DNA of 64,000 bases from a bacterium 1xD8-48 (GCA_009917455.1 QZDS01000007.1:1-64000), one strand, 5' to 3'. Shown: positions 16,143 to 26,633, counted from the first letter of the stretch. Made by a program: numbers and translations. Notes: generated by a model not told the origin, from the letters alone.

Positions 16143-16445
16143 ATGTCTAAAACAAAAAACGTCGGTTATGAGGCCATTTCAAACGAAGATGACAGAGCGA
16201 TGCTGGACCGCATTAATACCTATGCCGAGCAGGTTCTGGGCGATATCGACCCCCAGAAAACCCGGATTTCCTTCCAGCTTGACAAACTGAAACCGGTGAT
16301 GCAGGAAATTGCCGATGAAAAGGGTGTTTCCCTGGAAGATATTTTTATTAAATATATGGATTTGGCAAGCGTGGTTTCCGCCAGACAAGACGCGCTTTTA
16401 AAAGAAGATTTAAACGACAGTGTGATGAATTTTACGGAAATCTGA
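16143..16445 (+). CDS. Small conserved-looking protein of unknown function
   Basis: A 100-residue soluble protein, acidic and largely helical, with no cysteine, no signal peptide and no membrane segment. It begins MSKTKNVGYEAISNEDD and has a central amphipathic segment around ISFQLDKLKPVMQEIADEKG. The start at 16143 is preceded by AGAGGA at 4-5 bases; an upstream in-frame ATG at 16122 lacks a site. It is one of only three intact plus-strand genes in the window and has its own promoter and terminator. I do not recognise a family. Confidence 0.75.
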   Translation: MSKTKNVGYEAISNEDDRAMLDRINTYAEQVLGDIDPQKTRISFQLDKLKPVMQEIADEKGVSLEDIFIKYMDLASVVSARQDALLKEDLNDSVMNFTEI

Positions 16446-16495
16446 CGAAGGTTTCCCCGCAGACAATTGCTGCCGCGCTTTTCGGGACAGCTTAT

Positions 16496-16566
16496 TGTAA
16501 AAAGGCTGCCCATGGAATGAACCGGCGGATGGGCCGGCTTCCTTTTCCATGCGGCATCCTTTTTTA
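16496..16566. terminator. Bidirectional terminator between the orphan gene and serA
   Basis: Outer arms AAAGG..TGCC.ATGGAA and TTCCAT..GGCA.CCTTT pair around an inner CCGGC / GCCGG hairpin. T-runs follow on both strands (T6 on plus, T5 on minus), which fits two convergent genes. Confidence 0.7.
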
Positions 16567-16573
16567 AACAGAT

Positions 16574-17737
16574 TTATTTTACCACTCTTACGCGGAAAAC
16601 GCCCTTGACTGATTTCAGTTTTTCAATGATTTCCCCGCTTGCGGGCTCCTCAATGTCCAGCATGGTATAAGCCACTTCTCCTCTGGACTTATTGGTCATA
16701 TCCGAAATATTGATTCCGGCGTCGCCAAAGCATGCGGTAAATTTGGTAATCATGTTTGTAATATTCCTGTGGAAAATCGCAACACGTCCCGCCTGAGTAC
16801 ACACGCCCATGTTGCAGGAAGGGTAGTTTACGCTGTTGTTGATATTTCCGTTTTTCAGGTACTCCATCATTTCCCTGACCGCCATTCTGGCGCAGTTTTC
16901 CTCCGACTCCTCGGTGGACGCCCCCAGATGGGGAATCACGATACAGTTCTCCTGTCCTACCGTCACGGGATTGGGGAAATCGGACACATATCTGCGGATT
17001 TTTCCGGCTCTGATGCCCTCCAAAACATCCTCCTCCTTCACAAGAACGTCTCTTGCAAAGTTAAGAAGAATCACCCCGTCTTTCATCTTTTCGATTGCTT
17101 CCCTGTCAATCATGCCTCTGGTGGAGTCCAGCAAGGGCACATGGATGGTGATAATATCGCAGTTGGCGTAAATATCCTCCACATGAAGCACATGCTTTAC
17201 GTCGCGGCTTAAGTTCCAGGCGGCGTCCACCGAAACATAGGGGTCATAGCCGTAGACCTCCATACCCATATGCTTCGCTACGTTGGCAACCTTCACGCCG
17301 ATTGCCCCAAGTCCGATAATTCCCAGCTTCTTATCCTGAACCTCCGTCCCGGCAAAGCGCTTCTTTTCCTTCTCGGCGGCTTTGGCAATATCCGCATTGT
17401 CTTTGGACTCCTCCACCCAGTTAATCCCGCCGATGATATCTCTTGACGCAAGGAGCATTCCGGCAATCACAAGTTCCTTTACGCCGTTTGCATTGGCGCC
17501 GGGGGTGTTAAATACCACAATTCCCTTTTCCGCGCATTTGTCAAGAGGAATATTGTTGACGCCGGCTCCCGCTCTGGCCACTGCCAGAAGGTTATCCGAC
17601 AACTCCATCTCATGCATGGCGGCGCTTCTTACCAGAATCCCCTCCGCCTCGTTCACATTTTCCGTCTGTGCGAATTCTTCCGTAAACCGCTCAAGTCCCA
17701 CCTGCGCAATTGGATTTAAACAATAATATTGAAACAT
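16574..17737 (-). CDS. serA: D-3-phosphoglycerate dehydrogenase
   Basis: A 387-residue NAD-dependent 2-hydroxyacid dehydrogenase for the first step of serine synthesis. The Rossmann motif GIIGLGAIGVKVANVAKHMG lies near residue 140. The catalytic region has the conserved arginine in NFARDVLVKEEDV, the glutamate in the SDFPNPVTVGQEN block and the histidine in VIPHLGASTEESEENCA. A C-terminal ACT domain (residues about 318-387) suggests serine feedback. It is the short ACT-only type without an ASB domain. It starts 32 bases after serC. Confidence 0.93.
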   Translation of the reverse strand: MFQYYCLNPIAQVGLERFTEEFAQTENVNEAEGILVRSAAMHEMELSDNLLAVARAGAGVNNIPLDKCAEKGIVVFNTPGANANGVKELVIAGMLLASRDIIGGINWVEESKDNADIAKAAEKEKKRFAGTEVQDKKLGIIGLGAIGVKVANVAKHMGMEVYGYDPYVSVDAAWNLSRDVKHVLHVEDIYANCDIITIHVPLLDSTRGMIDREAIEKMKDGVILLNFARDVLVKEEDVLEGIRAGKIRRYVSDFPNPVTVGQENCIVIPHLGASTEESEENCARMAVREMMEYLKNGNINNSVNYPSCNMGVCTQAGRVAIFHRNITNMITKFTACFGDAGINISDMTNKSRGEVAYTMLDIEEPASGEIIEKLKSVKGVFRVRVVK

Positions 17738-17769
17738 CTTAATCTCCTATTCCGGTCCCGCTGCTGCCG

Positions 17770-18849
17770 TTAATTATTTTTCTCAAATTCCCGCATAAAT
17801 TCAACCAGTTTCTCAACGCCTTCAATGGGCATTGCGTTATAAATGCTTGCCCGCATACCGCCTACGGACCGATGGCCCTTTAAATTCTCAAATCCGGCTT
17901 CCTTTGCTTCCTTCACAAATTTTGCGTCCAGTTCATCGCTTCCGGTAACAAAGGGAACATTCATAAGGGAACGATCCTCCTTACGAACCGTGCCTTTAAA
18001 CAGAGCGCTCTCATCAAGAAAATCGTACAGGATTTTTGCCTTTTTCTCATTGTACTCCTTCATAGCCGAAAGGCCGCCCTGCTTCTTTAACCATTTAAAG
18101 ACCTTGCCGCAGATATAAATGCCGTAGGCCGGAGGCGTATTGTAAAGGGAATCCGCGTCGGCATGGGTTTTGTATTTCAGCATGGTGGGCGTCCCGGGCA
18201 GGGTGTCCTCAGAAATCAAATCCTCCCTGATAATCACAATTACCACACCGGCAGGACCGATGTTTTTCTGGACGCCGCCGTAAATTACGCCGTACTTTGC
18301 CACATCCACCGGCTCCGACAAAAAGCAGGAGGAAACGTCCGCCACCAGTGTATGGCCCTTGGTATCGGGCAGAGTTTTGAATTTCGTGCCGTAGATGGTG
18401 TTGTTTTCACAGATATATACATAATCGGCGTCCTCCGGAACAGGAAGGTCCTCACAATCCGGGATATAAGAAAAGGTCTTATCCGCGGAAGATGCAACCT
18501 CAACGGCTTCCCCGTAAATCTTAGCCTCCTGATAAGCCTTCTTCGCCCACTGTCCGGTTACAATATAAGCCGCCTTGCGGTTTTTCATGAGGTTCATGGG
18601 AATCATGGCAAACTGCTGGCTGGCTCCTCCCTGTAAAAACAGAACCTTATAATTATCAGGTATTTTCATAAGCTCTCTTAAGTCTGCTTCCGCTTCTTTT
18701 ATAATGGTATCATAAACCTTTGAGCGGTGGCTCATCTCCATCACAGACATGCCGCTGCCTTTATAATCAAGCATTTCATCCGCCGCTTCTTTTAATACTT
18801 CCTCAGGCAGAACGGCCGGGCCTGCCGAAAAATTATATACTCTGGACAC
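17770..18849 (-). CDS. serC: Phosphoserine aminotransferase
   Basis: A 359-residue PLP enzyme converting 3-phosphohydroxypyruvate and glutamate to phosphoserine. It opens with VYNFSAGPAVLPEEVL and has the PLP lysine in YGGVQKNIGPAGVVIVI (near residue 195) and GHRSVGGMRASIYNAMP near the C-terminus. The start codon is GTG, with AAGGAGG 8 bases upstream. It is the first gene of a serC-serA operon with its own promoter. Confidence 0.95.
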   Translation of the reverse strand: MSRVYNFSAGPAVLPEEVLKEAADEMLDYKGSGMSVMEMSHRSKVYDTIIKEAEADLRELMKIPDNYKVLFLQGGASQQFAMIPMNLMKNRKAAYIVTGQWAKKAYQEAKIYGEAVEVASSADKTFSYIPDCEDLPVPEDADYVYICENNTIYGTKFKTLPDTKGHTLVADVSSCFLSEPVDVAKYGVIYGGVQKNIGPAGVVIVIIREDLISEDTLPGTPTMLKYKTHADADSLYNTPPAYGIYICGKVFKWLKKQGGLSAMKEYNEKKAKILYDFLDESALFKGTVRKEDRSLMNVPFVTGSDELDAKFVKEAKEAGFENLKGHRSVGGMRASIYNAMPIEGVEKLVEFMREFEKNN

Positions 18850-18883
18850 TTCTCTCTCCTCCTTACCACATGTACTTCAAAAC

Positions 18884-18912
18884 ATTTTAAACAACTTTAA
18901 CGCTTTAGTCAA
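18884..18912 (-). promoter_or_regulatory. Promoter of serC-serA
   Basis: On the minus strand TTGACT (18907-18912), a 17-base spacer and TAAAAT (18884-18889) lie 35 bases before the serC start. No terminator is evident between the upstream L,D-transpeptidase gene and this promoter. Confidence 0.7.
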
Positions 18913-18917
18913 CTGCT

Positions 18918-20318
18918 TTAGTAAAACATTACGCAGGGCGTCCCGATTTCCACCATGTCGTAAAGCTGGGAAACCTGCTCTAACGGGGTGTTAATACAGC
19001 CGTGGGAACCGTTTCTTATATAGATTTGACCGCCATAGGTGCTCCGCCAGGAGGCATCGTGAATTCCGATTGCCCCTTTTACGGGAATCCAGTATTTTAC
19101 CGGCGACGCGTAATCCTCTCCCCGCAGCACCCTGTTTCTCTGTTTGTTGTAGACGTAATTGGTGCCGGATGGGGTTCCCCGGCGCAGGCTTGTGTTCCCT
19201 GTCACCACCGGGGTCTCTATTTTCAGCTCCCCGGCTTCATAATAGTACATCATCTGGTTGGTCATATCCACTTCTATGTAAGTGTCGCCGATATCGTCCT
19301 TTCCCTGACGGAGCGCAGTTTGCGTGTAGACCGGCTCGTGAATTTCCTTTCTTTTTTCAAGAAACGCCGGCAGCAGATAGGCTTTCTCCGCCTCCCTGTC
19401 AATTTTGTTACCGTAAATACCGCCCTCCACGGTGACGATGTCGCCTCTGGTGGCATGGAACTGGCGGCTCCCCCCTACGGTATCATATTCGTCCGCAAGG
19501 CGGTCTATAAACTCATAAACCTTGTTATTGTCCGTACAGAGATTGCCGTCGTTGTCAAAAACAAAATTTCCCGCGTCGTCCATAAGCAGAAAATCGCAGA
19601 CAACCCCGGCGTCAACAGGATAGCTCTCCTCGCCGAACTGATAGACAATACCGCAGTCCTGATACTCCCTCAGCTTTTCCCACAGTAAAATCGTCTCCAA
19701 CATTTCAGATGTCATCGGAAGGTCTTCATAACACCCCGAAGCCTCCAAATCAACAACAGGCTCAAGGCCTTCAAAAGCATTCTGAATCAGCTCTCTGGTT
19801 CTCGCTTCATTCAGGATATGCATCCGCTCGTTCAACAGATAATATCCCTCGTCTCCCTTTAAAATTTCAAGCCTTCCCTGACCGGAAGCATCTGCCGAAA
19901 GAAAGGGGAAGCCGCTTACAATTCCCTCATAGACATCCTTATCATACCAGACGTCAGGCCAAAGCTTTCTGTCCTTTTTCCCTCCCAGCAGATTGTCAAT
20001 CCACAGATAGGGATTCTGCTGCTTAAGAAACAGCGTTAACGCTCCCTTAAAGTCAAAGCTCAGGTTCACATCCTTTGCGGAAATAACATAAGACTTACCA
20101 TCACTGTCGATGATGGTAAGCCCGGCATAGTCGCATTGTTTCAAAAGCTCGTCATTGACCTCGTCAACGTCTTTGCCGGTACAGTAAATTCCGTTAATCC
20201 ATGTGGCATAGGAAAAGCCGTCGGAATAATAACGGGCAAGCCCTAAATACATGGCAAGCAAAGACAATAATATGATAAAAAAGCCAACACCCAATCCTTT
20301 TAAAACAGTTTTTTTCAT
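18918..20318 (-). CDS. L,D-transpeptidase (YkuD family), membrane-anchored
   Basis: A 466-residue cell-wall enzyme forming 3-3 peptidoglycan cross-links or tethering proteins. It has an N-terminal transmembrane helix (GLGVGFFIILLSLLAMYLGL), a long extracellular region of the type found in clostridial YkuD proteins, and a C-terminal catalytic domain. The domain contains GIHDASWRS and the active-site motif SHGCINTP, with the catalytic cysteine in HGC. The start at 20318 is 4 bases after the ilvB stop, so translation is probably coupled to ilvB; a longer frame to 20405 would run inside ilvB. An envelope enzyme at the end of a branched-chain amino acid operon is unusual. Confidence 0.9.
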   Translation of the reverse strand: MKKTVLKGLGVGFFIILLSLLAMYLGLARYYSDGFSYATWINGIYCTGKDVDEVNDELLKQCDYAGLTIIDSDGKSYVISAKDVNLSFDFKGALTLFLKQQNPYLWIDNLLGGKKDRKLWPDVWYDKDVYEGIVSGFPFLSADASGQGRLEILKGDEGYYLLNERMHILNEARTRELIQNAFEGLEPVVDLEASGCYEDLPMTSEMLETILLWEKLREYQDCGIVYQFGEESYPVDAGVVCDFLLMDDAGNFVFDNDGNLCTDNNKVYEFIDRLADEYDTVGGSRQFHATRGDIVTVEGGIYGNKIDREAEKAYLLPAFLEKRKEIHEPVYTQTALRQGKDDIGDTYIEVDMTNQMMYYYEAGELKIETPVVTGNTSLRRGTPSGTNYVYNKQRNRVLRGEDYASPVKYWIPVKGAIGIHDASWRSTYGGQIYIRNGSHGCINTPLEQVSQLYDMVEIGTPCVMFY

Positions 20319-20322
20319 TTTC

Positions 20323-22002
20323 TCATTTGCTCTCTTCCAAATCCGTTGCGTCAAAAACCTCGCTGATAGGCGCGCCCGCAGGCACCATGGGAAATACCTT
20401 GTCATCCTCTGGTATCACGCATTCAATCAGAACCGGCTTTTTCATTTCAATGGCCCGCCGGAGGGCGTCCGCCACTTCTTCCTTCCGGGTAACCCGAATC
20501 GCCTCGCATCCGAGCCCCTTCGCCACCATGCAGAAATCAACGCCGTCGTCCAGCACTGTCTGGGAATACCGTTTCTCGTAAAACAGGGTCTGCCACTGGC
20601 GTACCATTCCCAGAACGTGATTATTGATTACCACCTCGATAATGGGAATCTGATATCTGGAAGCGGTGGCGAGTTCGTTCATGTTCATTCGAAAGCACCC
20701 GTCCCCCGCAATATTGATGCATACCTTATCCGGTTTCCCCATTTTGGCGCCGATACATGCCCCAAGACCATAACCCATGGTTCCAAGGCCTCCGGAGGAT
20801 AAAAAGGTTCTGGGCTCGGAGTATTTATAATACTGGGCCGCCCACATCTGATGCTGCCCCACGTCGGTGGTGATGATTGCGCCGCCTTCCGTTACCCTGT
20901 CGATTTCCTCCATGATATAAGGGCAGGACAGAGACGAGTCGTCATAGTTCAGCGGATATTTTTCCTTTAATTCCTTTATATGCGCGCACCACTCTTTATG
21001 TTCCATCTGAGGAAGCTCTTTGTTAATCAGGGTAAGAATTTCCTTTAAGTCCCCCACAGCCGACGCCGTCGTCCTGATATTCTTGTTAATCTCCGCCGCG
21101 TCCACATCGATGTGGATTACCCTTGCTCTGGAGGCAAACATTGCCGCATTACCCACGACACGGTCGGAAAATCTGGCTCCCAAAGCCACCAGAAGGTCAC
21201 ATTCGCTTACCCCCAGATTGGATGCCTTGGTTCCGTGCATGCCAATCATCCCCGTATACCGCTCATCACGGCCGTCCATAACGCCCTTCGCCATCAATGT
21301 ATCGCAGACCGGCGCGTCCATCAGCCGGGACAGCTCTCTTACTTCCCCGGATGCGCCGGAGATTACCGCGCCGCCGCCAACATAAATGAAGGGACGTTTC
21401 GACTCCTTCATAAGGGATACCACCTTCTGAATATCCTCCGGGGTATATTTACAGGCGGATTTCAGGGAAAGGGGCGCTTCCTTTGTGTATTCGCAGGTAT
21501 TGGCTGTCACGTCCTTTGTGATATCCACCAGCACCGGCCCCGGACGTCCTTCCATGGCAATGGCAAAAGCCTTTCTGACGGTGTCCGCAAGCCTGGTCAC
21601 ATCCTTCACAATATAATTGTGCTTGGTAATCGGCATGGTAACGCCGGCAATGTCCACCTCCTGGAAGGAATCCTTTCCAAGCAGCGGCAGATTCACATTA
21701 CAGGTAATTGCAACCACCGGAATGGAATCCATATAAGCCGTGGCAATCCCCGTCACCAGATTGGTGGCTCCGGGACCGCTGGTGGCCAGACACACGCCCA
21801 CCTTTCCGGTTGCCCTCGCATAGCCGTCCGCCGCATGGGAGGCCCCCTGCTCATGGGAAGTTAAAATATGATGAATCTCACTGCTGTGTTTATATAAAGC
21901 GTCGTAAACATTTAAGATTGTACCGCCGGGATATCCGAAAACAGTGTCAACCCCCTGTTCCTTCAGGCATTCAACTATAATTTCCGCACCTGTAAGCTGC
22001 AT
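20323..22002 (-). CDS. ilvB: Acetolactate synthase, catalytic subunit
   Basis: A 559-residue TPP enzyme for the first common step of valine, leucine and isoleucine synthesis. The N-terminus has VFGYPGGTILNVYDAL with the catalytic glutamate region SHEQGASHAADGYARATGKV. The FAD/central domain contains RFSDRVVGN, and the TPP motif GDGCFRMNMNELATASRYQIP lies near residue 440. Length is normal for the biosynthetic large subunit. No small regulatory subunit (ilvN/ilvH) is adjacent. It lies 13 bases after ilvD and 4 bases before the L,D-transpeptidase. Confidence 0.95.
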   Translation of the reverse strand: MQLTGAEIIVECLKEQGVDTVFGYPGGTILNVYDALYKHSSEIHHILTSHEQGASHAADGYARATGKVGVCLATSGPGATNLVTGIATAYMDSIPVVAITCNVNLPLLGKDSFQEVDIAGVTMPITKHNYIVKDVTRLADTVRKAFAIAMEGRPGPVLVDITKDVTANTCEYTKEAPLSLKSACKYTPEDIQKVVSLMKESKRPFIYVGGGAVISGASGEVRELSRLMDAPVCDTLMAKGVMDGRDERYTGMIGMHGTKASNLGVSECDLLVALGARFSDRVVGNAAMFASRARVIHIDVDAAEINKNIRTTASAVGDLKEILTLINKELPQMEHKEWCAHIKELKEKYPLNYDDSSLSCPYIMEEIDRVTEGGAIITTDVGQHQMWAAQYYKYSEPRTFLSSGGLGTMGYGLGACIGAKMGKPDKVCINIAGDGCFRMNMNELATASRYQIPIIEVVINNHVLGMVRQWQTLFYEKRYSQTVLDDGVDFCMVAKGLGCEAIRVTRKEEVADALRRAIEMKKPVLIECVIPEDDKVFPMVPAGAPISEVFDATDLEESK

Positions 22003-22015
22003 TTATCCGCCCTCC

Positions 22016-23692
22016 TTACTTTCCGCTTCTCGGGATTTCAAGAATTGCTCCCCGGTTTCCGCTGGTAACCATTTCCCTGTATCTGGCGAGATAGCCTGTC
22101 GTAACCTCGGGCTCTCTCGGCTGCCATTTTGACCTTCTTTCCGCCATTTCCTCATCGGAAATTTTCACCTCAAGCTTCATTTCCGGGATATTAATGCTGA
22201 TGATATCGCCTTCCTCCACAAGGGCAATGGGTCCGCCCACTGCTGCCTCCGGTGAAACATGCCCGATAGAAGCGCCCCGGGAAGCGCCGGAAAAACGGCC
22301 GTCCGTAATCAGAGCCACGCTGGAGCCAAGCCCCATACCGGCAATGGCTGAGGTGGGGTTTAACATCTCCCGCATGCCGGGGCCTCCCTTAGGGCCTTCA
22401 TAACGGATAACCACCACATCCCCTGCCGCAATCTTTCCGCCCTTGATGGAGGAGATTGCGTCCTCCTCGCAGTCAAAAACCCTGGCCGGACCTTCATGCA
22501 CCATCATTTCAGGCACTACGGCGGAACGCTTTACCACGCTGCCGTCGGGAGCAAGGTTTCCTTTCAACACCGCAAGGCCGCCGGTTGCGGAATAGGGATT
22601 GTCAAGAGGTCTTATTACCTCCGTATCCTTATTTACCGCCCCTTCTACCGCTTCTCCGATGGTTTTGCCGGAAACGGTCATACAATCCGTATTCAAAAGC
22701 CCCGCCTCTTTCAGCTCTCTCATAACAGCGTAGACGCCGCCGGCTTCGTTTAAGTCCTCCATATAGGTAGGGCCGGCCGGTGCAAGGTGGCAAAGGTTGG
22801 GCGTTTTTTCGCTGATTTCATTTGCAAAGGCAATGTCAAAGTCAAATCCCACCTCATGGGCAATTGCCGGCAGATGAAGCATGGAGTTGGTAGAACATCC
22901 AAGAGCCATATCCACCGTAAGCGCATTTAAAACAGCCTCTTTTGTCATGATATCCCTGGGACGGATATCCTTCCTGTACATCTCCATCACCGCCATTCCG
23001 GCATGCTTCGCCAGCTTGATTCTCTCAGAATAAACCGCCGGAATCGTGCCGTTTCCTCGAAGCCCCATTCCTAACGCCTCCGTCAGGCAGTTCATGGAAT
23101 TGGCGGTATACATGCCGGAGCAGGAGCCGCAGGTAGGACATGCCTTTTCCTCAAATTCCCTTACATCCTCCTCCGTCATCGTGCCTGCCGCGTGGGAGCC
23201 CACCGCCTCAAACATGGAGGAAAGACTGGTTTTATGCCCTTTCACCCTTCCCGCAAGCATGGGACCGCCGGACACAAACACGGTAGGAACGTTGATTCTT
23301 GCCGCTGCCATCAGAAGTCCCGGCACGTTTTTATCACAGTTGGGAACCATTACAAGAGCGTCAAACTGATGGGCAAGAGCCATGCTCTCCGTGGAATCCG
23401 CAATCAAATCTCTTGTCACAAGGGAATATTTCATACCGATATGTCCCATGGCAATTCCGTCGCAGACCGCAATTGCCGGAAATACCACCGGCACGCCGCC
23501 GGCCTCGGCAACGCCCAGCTTTACCGCATTTACAATTTTGTCCAGATTCATATGCCCCGGCACAATCTCATTGTAGGAGCTGACAATACCAACCATAGGC
23601 TTTTTCATCTCCTCCTCGGTGAACCCCAGCGCGTTAAAAAGACTTCTGTGGGGTGCCTGCTGCATCCCTGTTTTTACATTGTCACTTTTCAT
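22016..23692 (-). CDS. ilvD: Dihydroxy-acid dehydratase
   Basis: A 558-residue Fe-S dehydratase of branched-chain amino acid synthesis. The cluster cysteines are visible in [16 protein letters not shown] (near residue 119) and [18 protein letters not shown] (near 190). The later [19 protein letters not shown] is the family signature. Length and order are normal. It starts 12 bases after the GT-C-like gene and leads into ilvB. Confidence 0.96.
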   Translation of the reverse strand: MKSDNVKTGMQQAPHRSLFNALGFTEEEMKKPMVGIVSSYNEIVPGHMNLDKIVNAVKLGVAEAGGVPVVFPAIAVCDGIAMGHIGMKYSLVTRDLIADSTESMALAHQFDALVMVPNCDKNVPGLLMAAARINVPTVFVSGGPMLAGRVKGHKTSLSSMFEAVGSHAAGTMTEEDVREFEEKACPTCGSCSGMYTANSMNCLTEALGMGLRGNGTIPAVYSERIKLAKHAGMAVMEMYRKDIRPRDIMTKEAVLNALTVDMALGCSTNSMLHLPAIAHEVGFDFDIAFANEISEKTPNLCHLAPAGPTYMEDLNEAGGVYAVMRELKEAGLLNTDCMTVSGKTIGEAVEGAVNKDTEVIRPLDNPYSATGGLAVLKGNLAPDGSVVKRSAVVPEMMVHEGPARVFDCEEDAISSIKGGKIAAGDVVVIRYEGPKGGPGMREMLNPTSAIAGMGLGSSVALITDGRFSGASRGASIGHVSPEAAVGGPIALVEEGDIISINIPEMKLEVKISDEEMAERRSKWQPREPEVTTGYLARYREMVTSGNRGAILEIPRSGK

Positions 23693-23704
23693 CTTCTCCT
23701 CCTG

Positions 23705-25321
23705 TCATTTCACATATAGAACGTAATCGTTATTACCATAAACCTTCGTCAGGTTCCGCTCAATATAATCCCATGGAATTGTATCATAATAATGATAAAA
23801 TTCCCATACCATCTCGTCAAACTCCGGCCGGCACATTCTTTTATCCAGAAGTACCACGTCCGCCCCCTCTATTTCTCTGTTTTCGCACCGTATGCCATAG
23901 AGAAAATACAGCAGATACTCCTGATTGCAGTCGGTCACGCAGAAATTTTCATAATTTTCCATCTCCGCCGCTGCAAAGGCCAGCTCTATCTCATGCTCTC
24001 TTATTCCGTACTGCTCGTTATATCCCGGGGAGGCAAGGCATTTTACTCCAAACGCCAGTACGGCAATACATACAGCCCCTGAAATCAGTTCCCGCTTCCT
24101 GTCTTCTTTCATCTTTTTCGAAAAAAAGTCAGCGATATCGGATAGAAGCACCCCCAGCATAAAAGCCAGCAAAATGCCCCCGTAGGTAAATACCCGGTAA
24201 TAAGGACGCTTGCACTGTATCAGCAGGATAACCGGCGCCAGCAAAATCCCGATAATCAGAAATAAGTACAGCAAAAGATTCCGGTCACTGCCCTTTTTGA
24301 GGTTTCTCACCGCCTTAAAAATCAGGTAAACGCTGCCCGCCGCAAAAACCAGAATAACCGGCAGGGAAAACGAATGGTAATAATAATCCGCCAGCGTTCC
24401 AAGCCATGCGAGCAGCCGCCCGAAAAATCCCGCCCGCTCCTCGCTCTGAATATAAGGGGTAGCCAGCATATACTCCATGCCCCGGCTCATTGCCGCAAAG
24501 GGGGCGCTTAAAATCATTTTGATATGCCCCATGCCGTACCAGGGGCTCTCCGCATCCTTTACCAGAAGATTGGAGCCAATGGACACCCAGATAGAAGCAT
24601 AAAGTATCACTGTCAAAAAAGCTGCGCATAAGGAGGCTGCTATCAGCCTGATTAATTTCTTTCCGCTTCCGGTTTTCAGGAAAATATACGGCTTCCTGTT
24701 TTCAGAAAAATCTGCCGCTTCCCCAAGCGACCTTATCAGAAGAAATCCTCCCCCCGCAAGGCACAGGGGAATCACCCAGTACACATTGCTGGAAACGGTA
24801 TAAAGGCCAAGCGCCAGAGACAGAATATAAATAAGGTAATACTTTTTTTTCGGCTTTTCTTCCTCACAGACAGCCGCCATGCTCCGCCATGCCAAAAGGC
24901 AGCAGGTAATCCCCAGTGTATAGCCTCTCCCCTGAACGGCCATCTGGTTTACCAGCCCCACGGATACATACAGAATTACCGTGTTGAGAGGCGCCTGGCC
25001 CTTCAGATATCTTCCGCCTAATCTGTAAACCAGAATCATGTTTGCCAGCGCGCTAAGATAGGATACGCCCCGAAGGCCAATATAGGAATTTCCGAAAAAA
25101 TCAAGAAAAGCGGACAGCACCGAATAGCCTACATGATTATTGGGCAGAGGCCAGTGAATGGCCGCGTAAACCGGCCCTCTGCTGATAAAATAATAGTAGG
25201 TATACAGCTCGTCATACCATGGCGTTAACGCAAACAGACGCCATCCGTAATAAATCGCCATCGCCGCGAATAAAACGTACCATGCAATCGTTACTGCTTT
25301 GGATTTCTCATTTGATTTCAT
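23705..25321 (-). CDS. GT-C-fold membrane protein, glycosyltransferase-like
   Basis: A 538-residue protein with about 10-12 hydrophobic helices. The first external loop has [12 protein letters not shown] (D37, E38), matching the catalytic acidic pair position of GT-C enzymes such as ArnT and PMT/GT39 proteins, followed by [13 protein letters not shown]. The C-terminal part is a soluble extracellular region. It would transfer a sugar from a polyprenyl-phosphate donor on the outer membrane face, but donor and acceptor are unknown. The start at 25321 overlaps the end of leuB by 14 bases, so it is translationally coupled to leuB and sits inside the leuB-ilvD-ilvB operon. Confidence 0.72.
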   Translation of the reverse strand: MKSNEKSKAVTIAWYVLFAAMAIYYGWRLFALTPWYDELYTYYYFISRGPVYAAIHWPLPNNHVGYSVLSAFLDFFGNSYIGLRGVSYLSALANMILVYRLGGRYLKGQAPLNTVILYVSVGLVNQMAVQGRGYTLGITCCLLAWRSMAAVCEEEKPKKKYYLIYILSLALGLYTVSSNVYWVIPLCLAGGGFLLIRSLGEAADFSENRKPYIFLKTGSGKKLIRLIAASLCAAFLTVILYASIWVSIGSNLLVKDAESPWYGMGHIKMILSAPFAAMSRGMEYMLATPYIQSEERAGFFGRLLAWLGTLADYYYHSFSLPVILVFAAGSVYLIFKAVRNLKKGSDRNLLLYLFLIIGILLAPVILLIQCKRPYYRVFTYGGILLAFMLGVLLSDIADFFSKKMKEDRKRELISGAVCIAVLAFGVKCLASPGYNEQYGIREHEIELAFAAAEMENYENFCVTDCNQEYLLYFLYGIRCENREIEGADVVLLDKRMCRPEFDEMVWEFYHYYDTIPWDYIERNLTKVYGNNDYVLYVK

Positions 25322-26393
25322 CTGCCAACAAATCACCCATCTCTGTACAGCTTACCTGCGTGCAGCCTTCCGACATAATGTCAACGGTGCGGTAGCCTTT
25401 TTTCAAAATCTCCTTTACCGCGGCTTCCACAGCGTCCGCCTCCCTGTCCAGGTCAAAGGAATAGCGCAGCATCATAGCCGCGGAAAGAATCGTTGCGATT
25501 GGATTGGCAATTCCCTTTCCCGCAATGTCGGGCGCTGAGCCGTGGCTCGGCTCATACAGACCGAACTTACTGTCGTTTAAGGAAGCGGAAGCCAGCATTC
25601 CGATAGAGCCGGTTACCATACTTGCCTCGTCGGAAAGAATATCTCCAAACATGTTTTCCGTCAGAATTACGTCAAACTGCGCCGGGTCTTTTACAAGCTG
25701 CATGGCGCAGTTGTCCACCAGCATATGCTCCAGGGTAACCTCGGGGTAATCCGCAGCCACCTCCTCCACCACCTTTCTCCAGAGGCGGGAGGAATCCAGA
25801 ACGTTGGCTTTGTCCACGCTGGTAACCTTTTTGCGGCGTTTCATGGCAATGTCAAAACCCTTAACCGCAATCCGGCGAATTTCATTTTCATCATAGGTAA
25901 GAGTGTCAACCGCCTTGCGGACTCCATTTTCCTCTGTGGTATGGCGCTCTCCGAAATAAAGCCCTCCTGTAAGCTCCCTCATAATCATCATATCAAATCC
26001 GGCGCTGCTGATTTCCTTTTTTAAGGGGCATGCGTCCGCCAGCTCCTCGTACAGAACCGCCGGCCTCAAATTGGCAAACAGGTTCAATGCCTTACGGATT
26101 CCCAAAAGCCCCGCCTCAGGACGGAGATTGGGAGGCAGCTTATACCAGGGAGACGTTACCGTGTTCCCGCCGATAGAGCCCATCAGCACCGCGTCCGCCG
26201 ACTTCGCCGCGGCAATCGTCTCCTCCGTAAGAGGCACACCGTATGCGTCTATGGACGCGCCGCCCATCAGTACATCCTGAAAGTTCATCTCATGCCCGTA
26301 AACGCCGGCCACCTTATCCAGTACCTTTTTGGCTTCCGCCACGATTTCCGGCCCGATTCCGTCGCCGGGAATGCATACAATATTTAAATTCAT
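25308..26393 (-). CDS. leuB: 3-isopropylmalate dehydrogenase
   Basis: A 361-residue NAD-dependent decarboxylating dehydrogenase of leucine synthesis. Motifs include [16 protein letters not shown] at the N-terminus, [17 protein letters not shown] near residue 100, and the Mg/substrate-binding [11 protein letters not shown] plus [17 protein letters not shown]. Length is normal. The other leu genes (leuA, leuCD) are not in this window. The gene follows a duplicated leader with strong secondary structure, and its Shine-Dalgarno AAGGAGG belongs to the third copy of the repeated sequence. Confidence 0.96.
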   Translation of the reverse strand: MNLNIVCIPGDGIGPEIVAEAKKVLDKVAGVYGHEMNFQDVLMGGASIDAYGVPLTEETIAAAKSADAVLMGSIGGNTVTSPWYKLPPNLRPEAGLLGIRKALNLFANLRPAVLYEELADACPLKKEISSAGFDMMIMRELTGGLYFGERHTTEENGVRKAVDTLTYDENEIRRIAVKGFDIAMKRRKKVTSVDKANVLDSSRLWRKVVEEVAADYPEVTLEHMLVDNCAMQLVKDPAQFDVILTENMFGDILSDEASMVTGSIGMLASASLNDSKFGLYEPSHGSAPDIAGKGIANPIATILSAAMMLRYSFDLDREADAVEAAVKEILKKGYRTVDIMSEGCTQVSCTEMGDLLADEIK

Positions 26394-26397
26394 TTTT

Positions 26398-26605
26398 GTC
26401 CCTCCTTATCACATTTTTGGAAGCAGACGCATTCCATGCGGGCTCCCGCCCGCCGGCGTCTGCCGGGTGATAAGGCATCCTCCCGCTTTGCGGGTCCCTC
26501 CTTATCACATTTTTGGAGCAGACGCATTCCATGCGGGCTCCCGCCCGCCGGCGTCTGCCGGGTGATAAGGCATCCTCCCGCTTTGCGGGTCCCTCCTTAT
26601 CACAT
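26398..26605 (-). repeat. Tandem duplicated structured leader (95/96-bp unit) in front of leuB
   Basis: Two full units (26398-26493, 26494-26588) and a partial third (26589-26605) are nearly identical, differing by one base. On the minus strand each unit starts GTGATAAGGAGGGAC. It then forms hairpin 1 (GTGATAAGG / CCTTATCAC enclosing CCCGC-AAA-GCGGG) and hairpin 2 (GCAGACGC / GCGTCTGC enclosing GCGGGC-GGGA-GCCCGC). The copy adjoining leuB has the 5' arm (26398-26412) but not its partner, leaving its AAGGAGG as the leuB ribosome-binding site. The free CCTTATCAC arms at 26467-26475 and 26562-26570 could pair with it. Confidence 0.85.
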
Positions 26606-26608
26606 TAA

Positions 26609-26633
26609 ATAAGGCGCATTTTCTGCGCCTTAT
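26609..26633 (-). terminator. Hairpin after yajC, terminator or attenuator
   Basis: A perfect 10-bp stem ATAAGGCGCA / TGCGCCTTAT with a 5-base loop, followed on the minus strand by TTAATG. The T-run is short. No separate promoter for leuB is obvious downstream of it, so partial readthrough from yajC is possible. Confidence 0.6.

Noticed and set aside
26398-26605. T-box riboswitch in front of leuB
   Set aside because: AGGAGGGACCCGC only loosely resembles the T-box core AGGGTGGNACCGCG. There is no specifier loop or terminator/antiterminator pair, and the sequence is duplicated as a unit.
26398-26605. CRISPR array
   Set aside because: Only two and a fraction copies without spacers; the units are directly adjacent and structured, and no cas gene is present.
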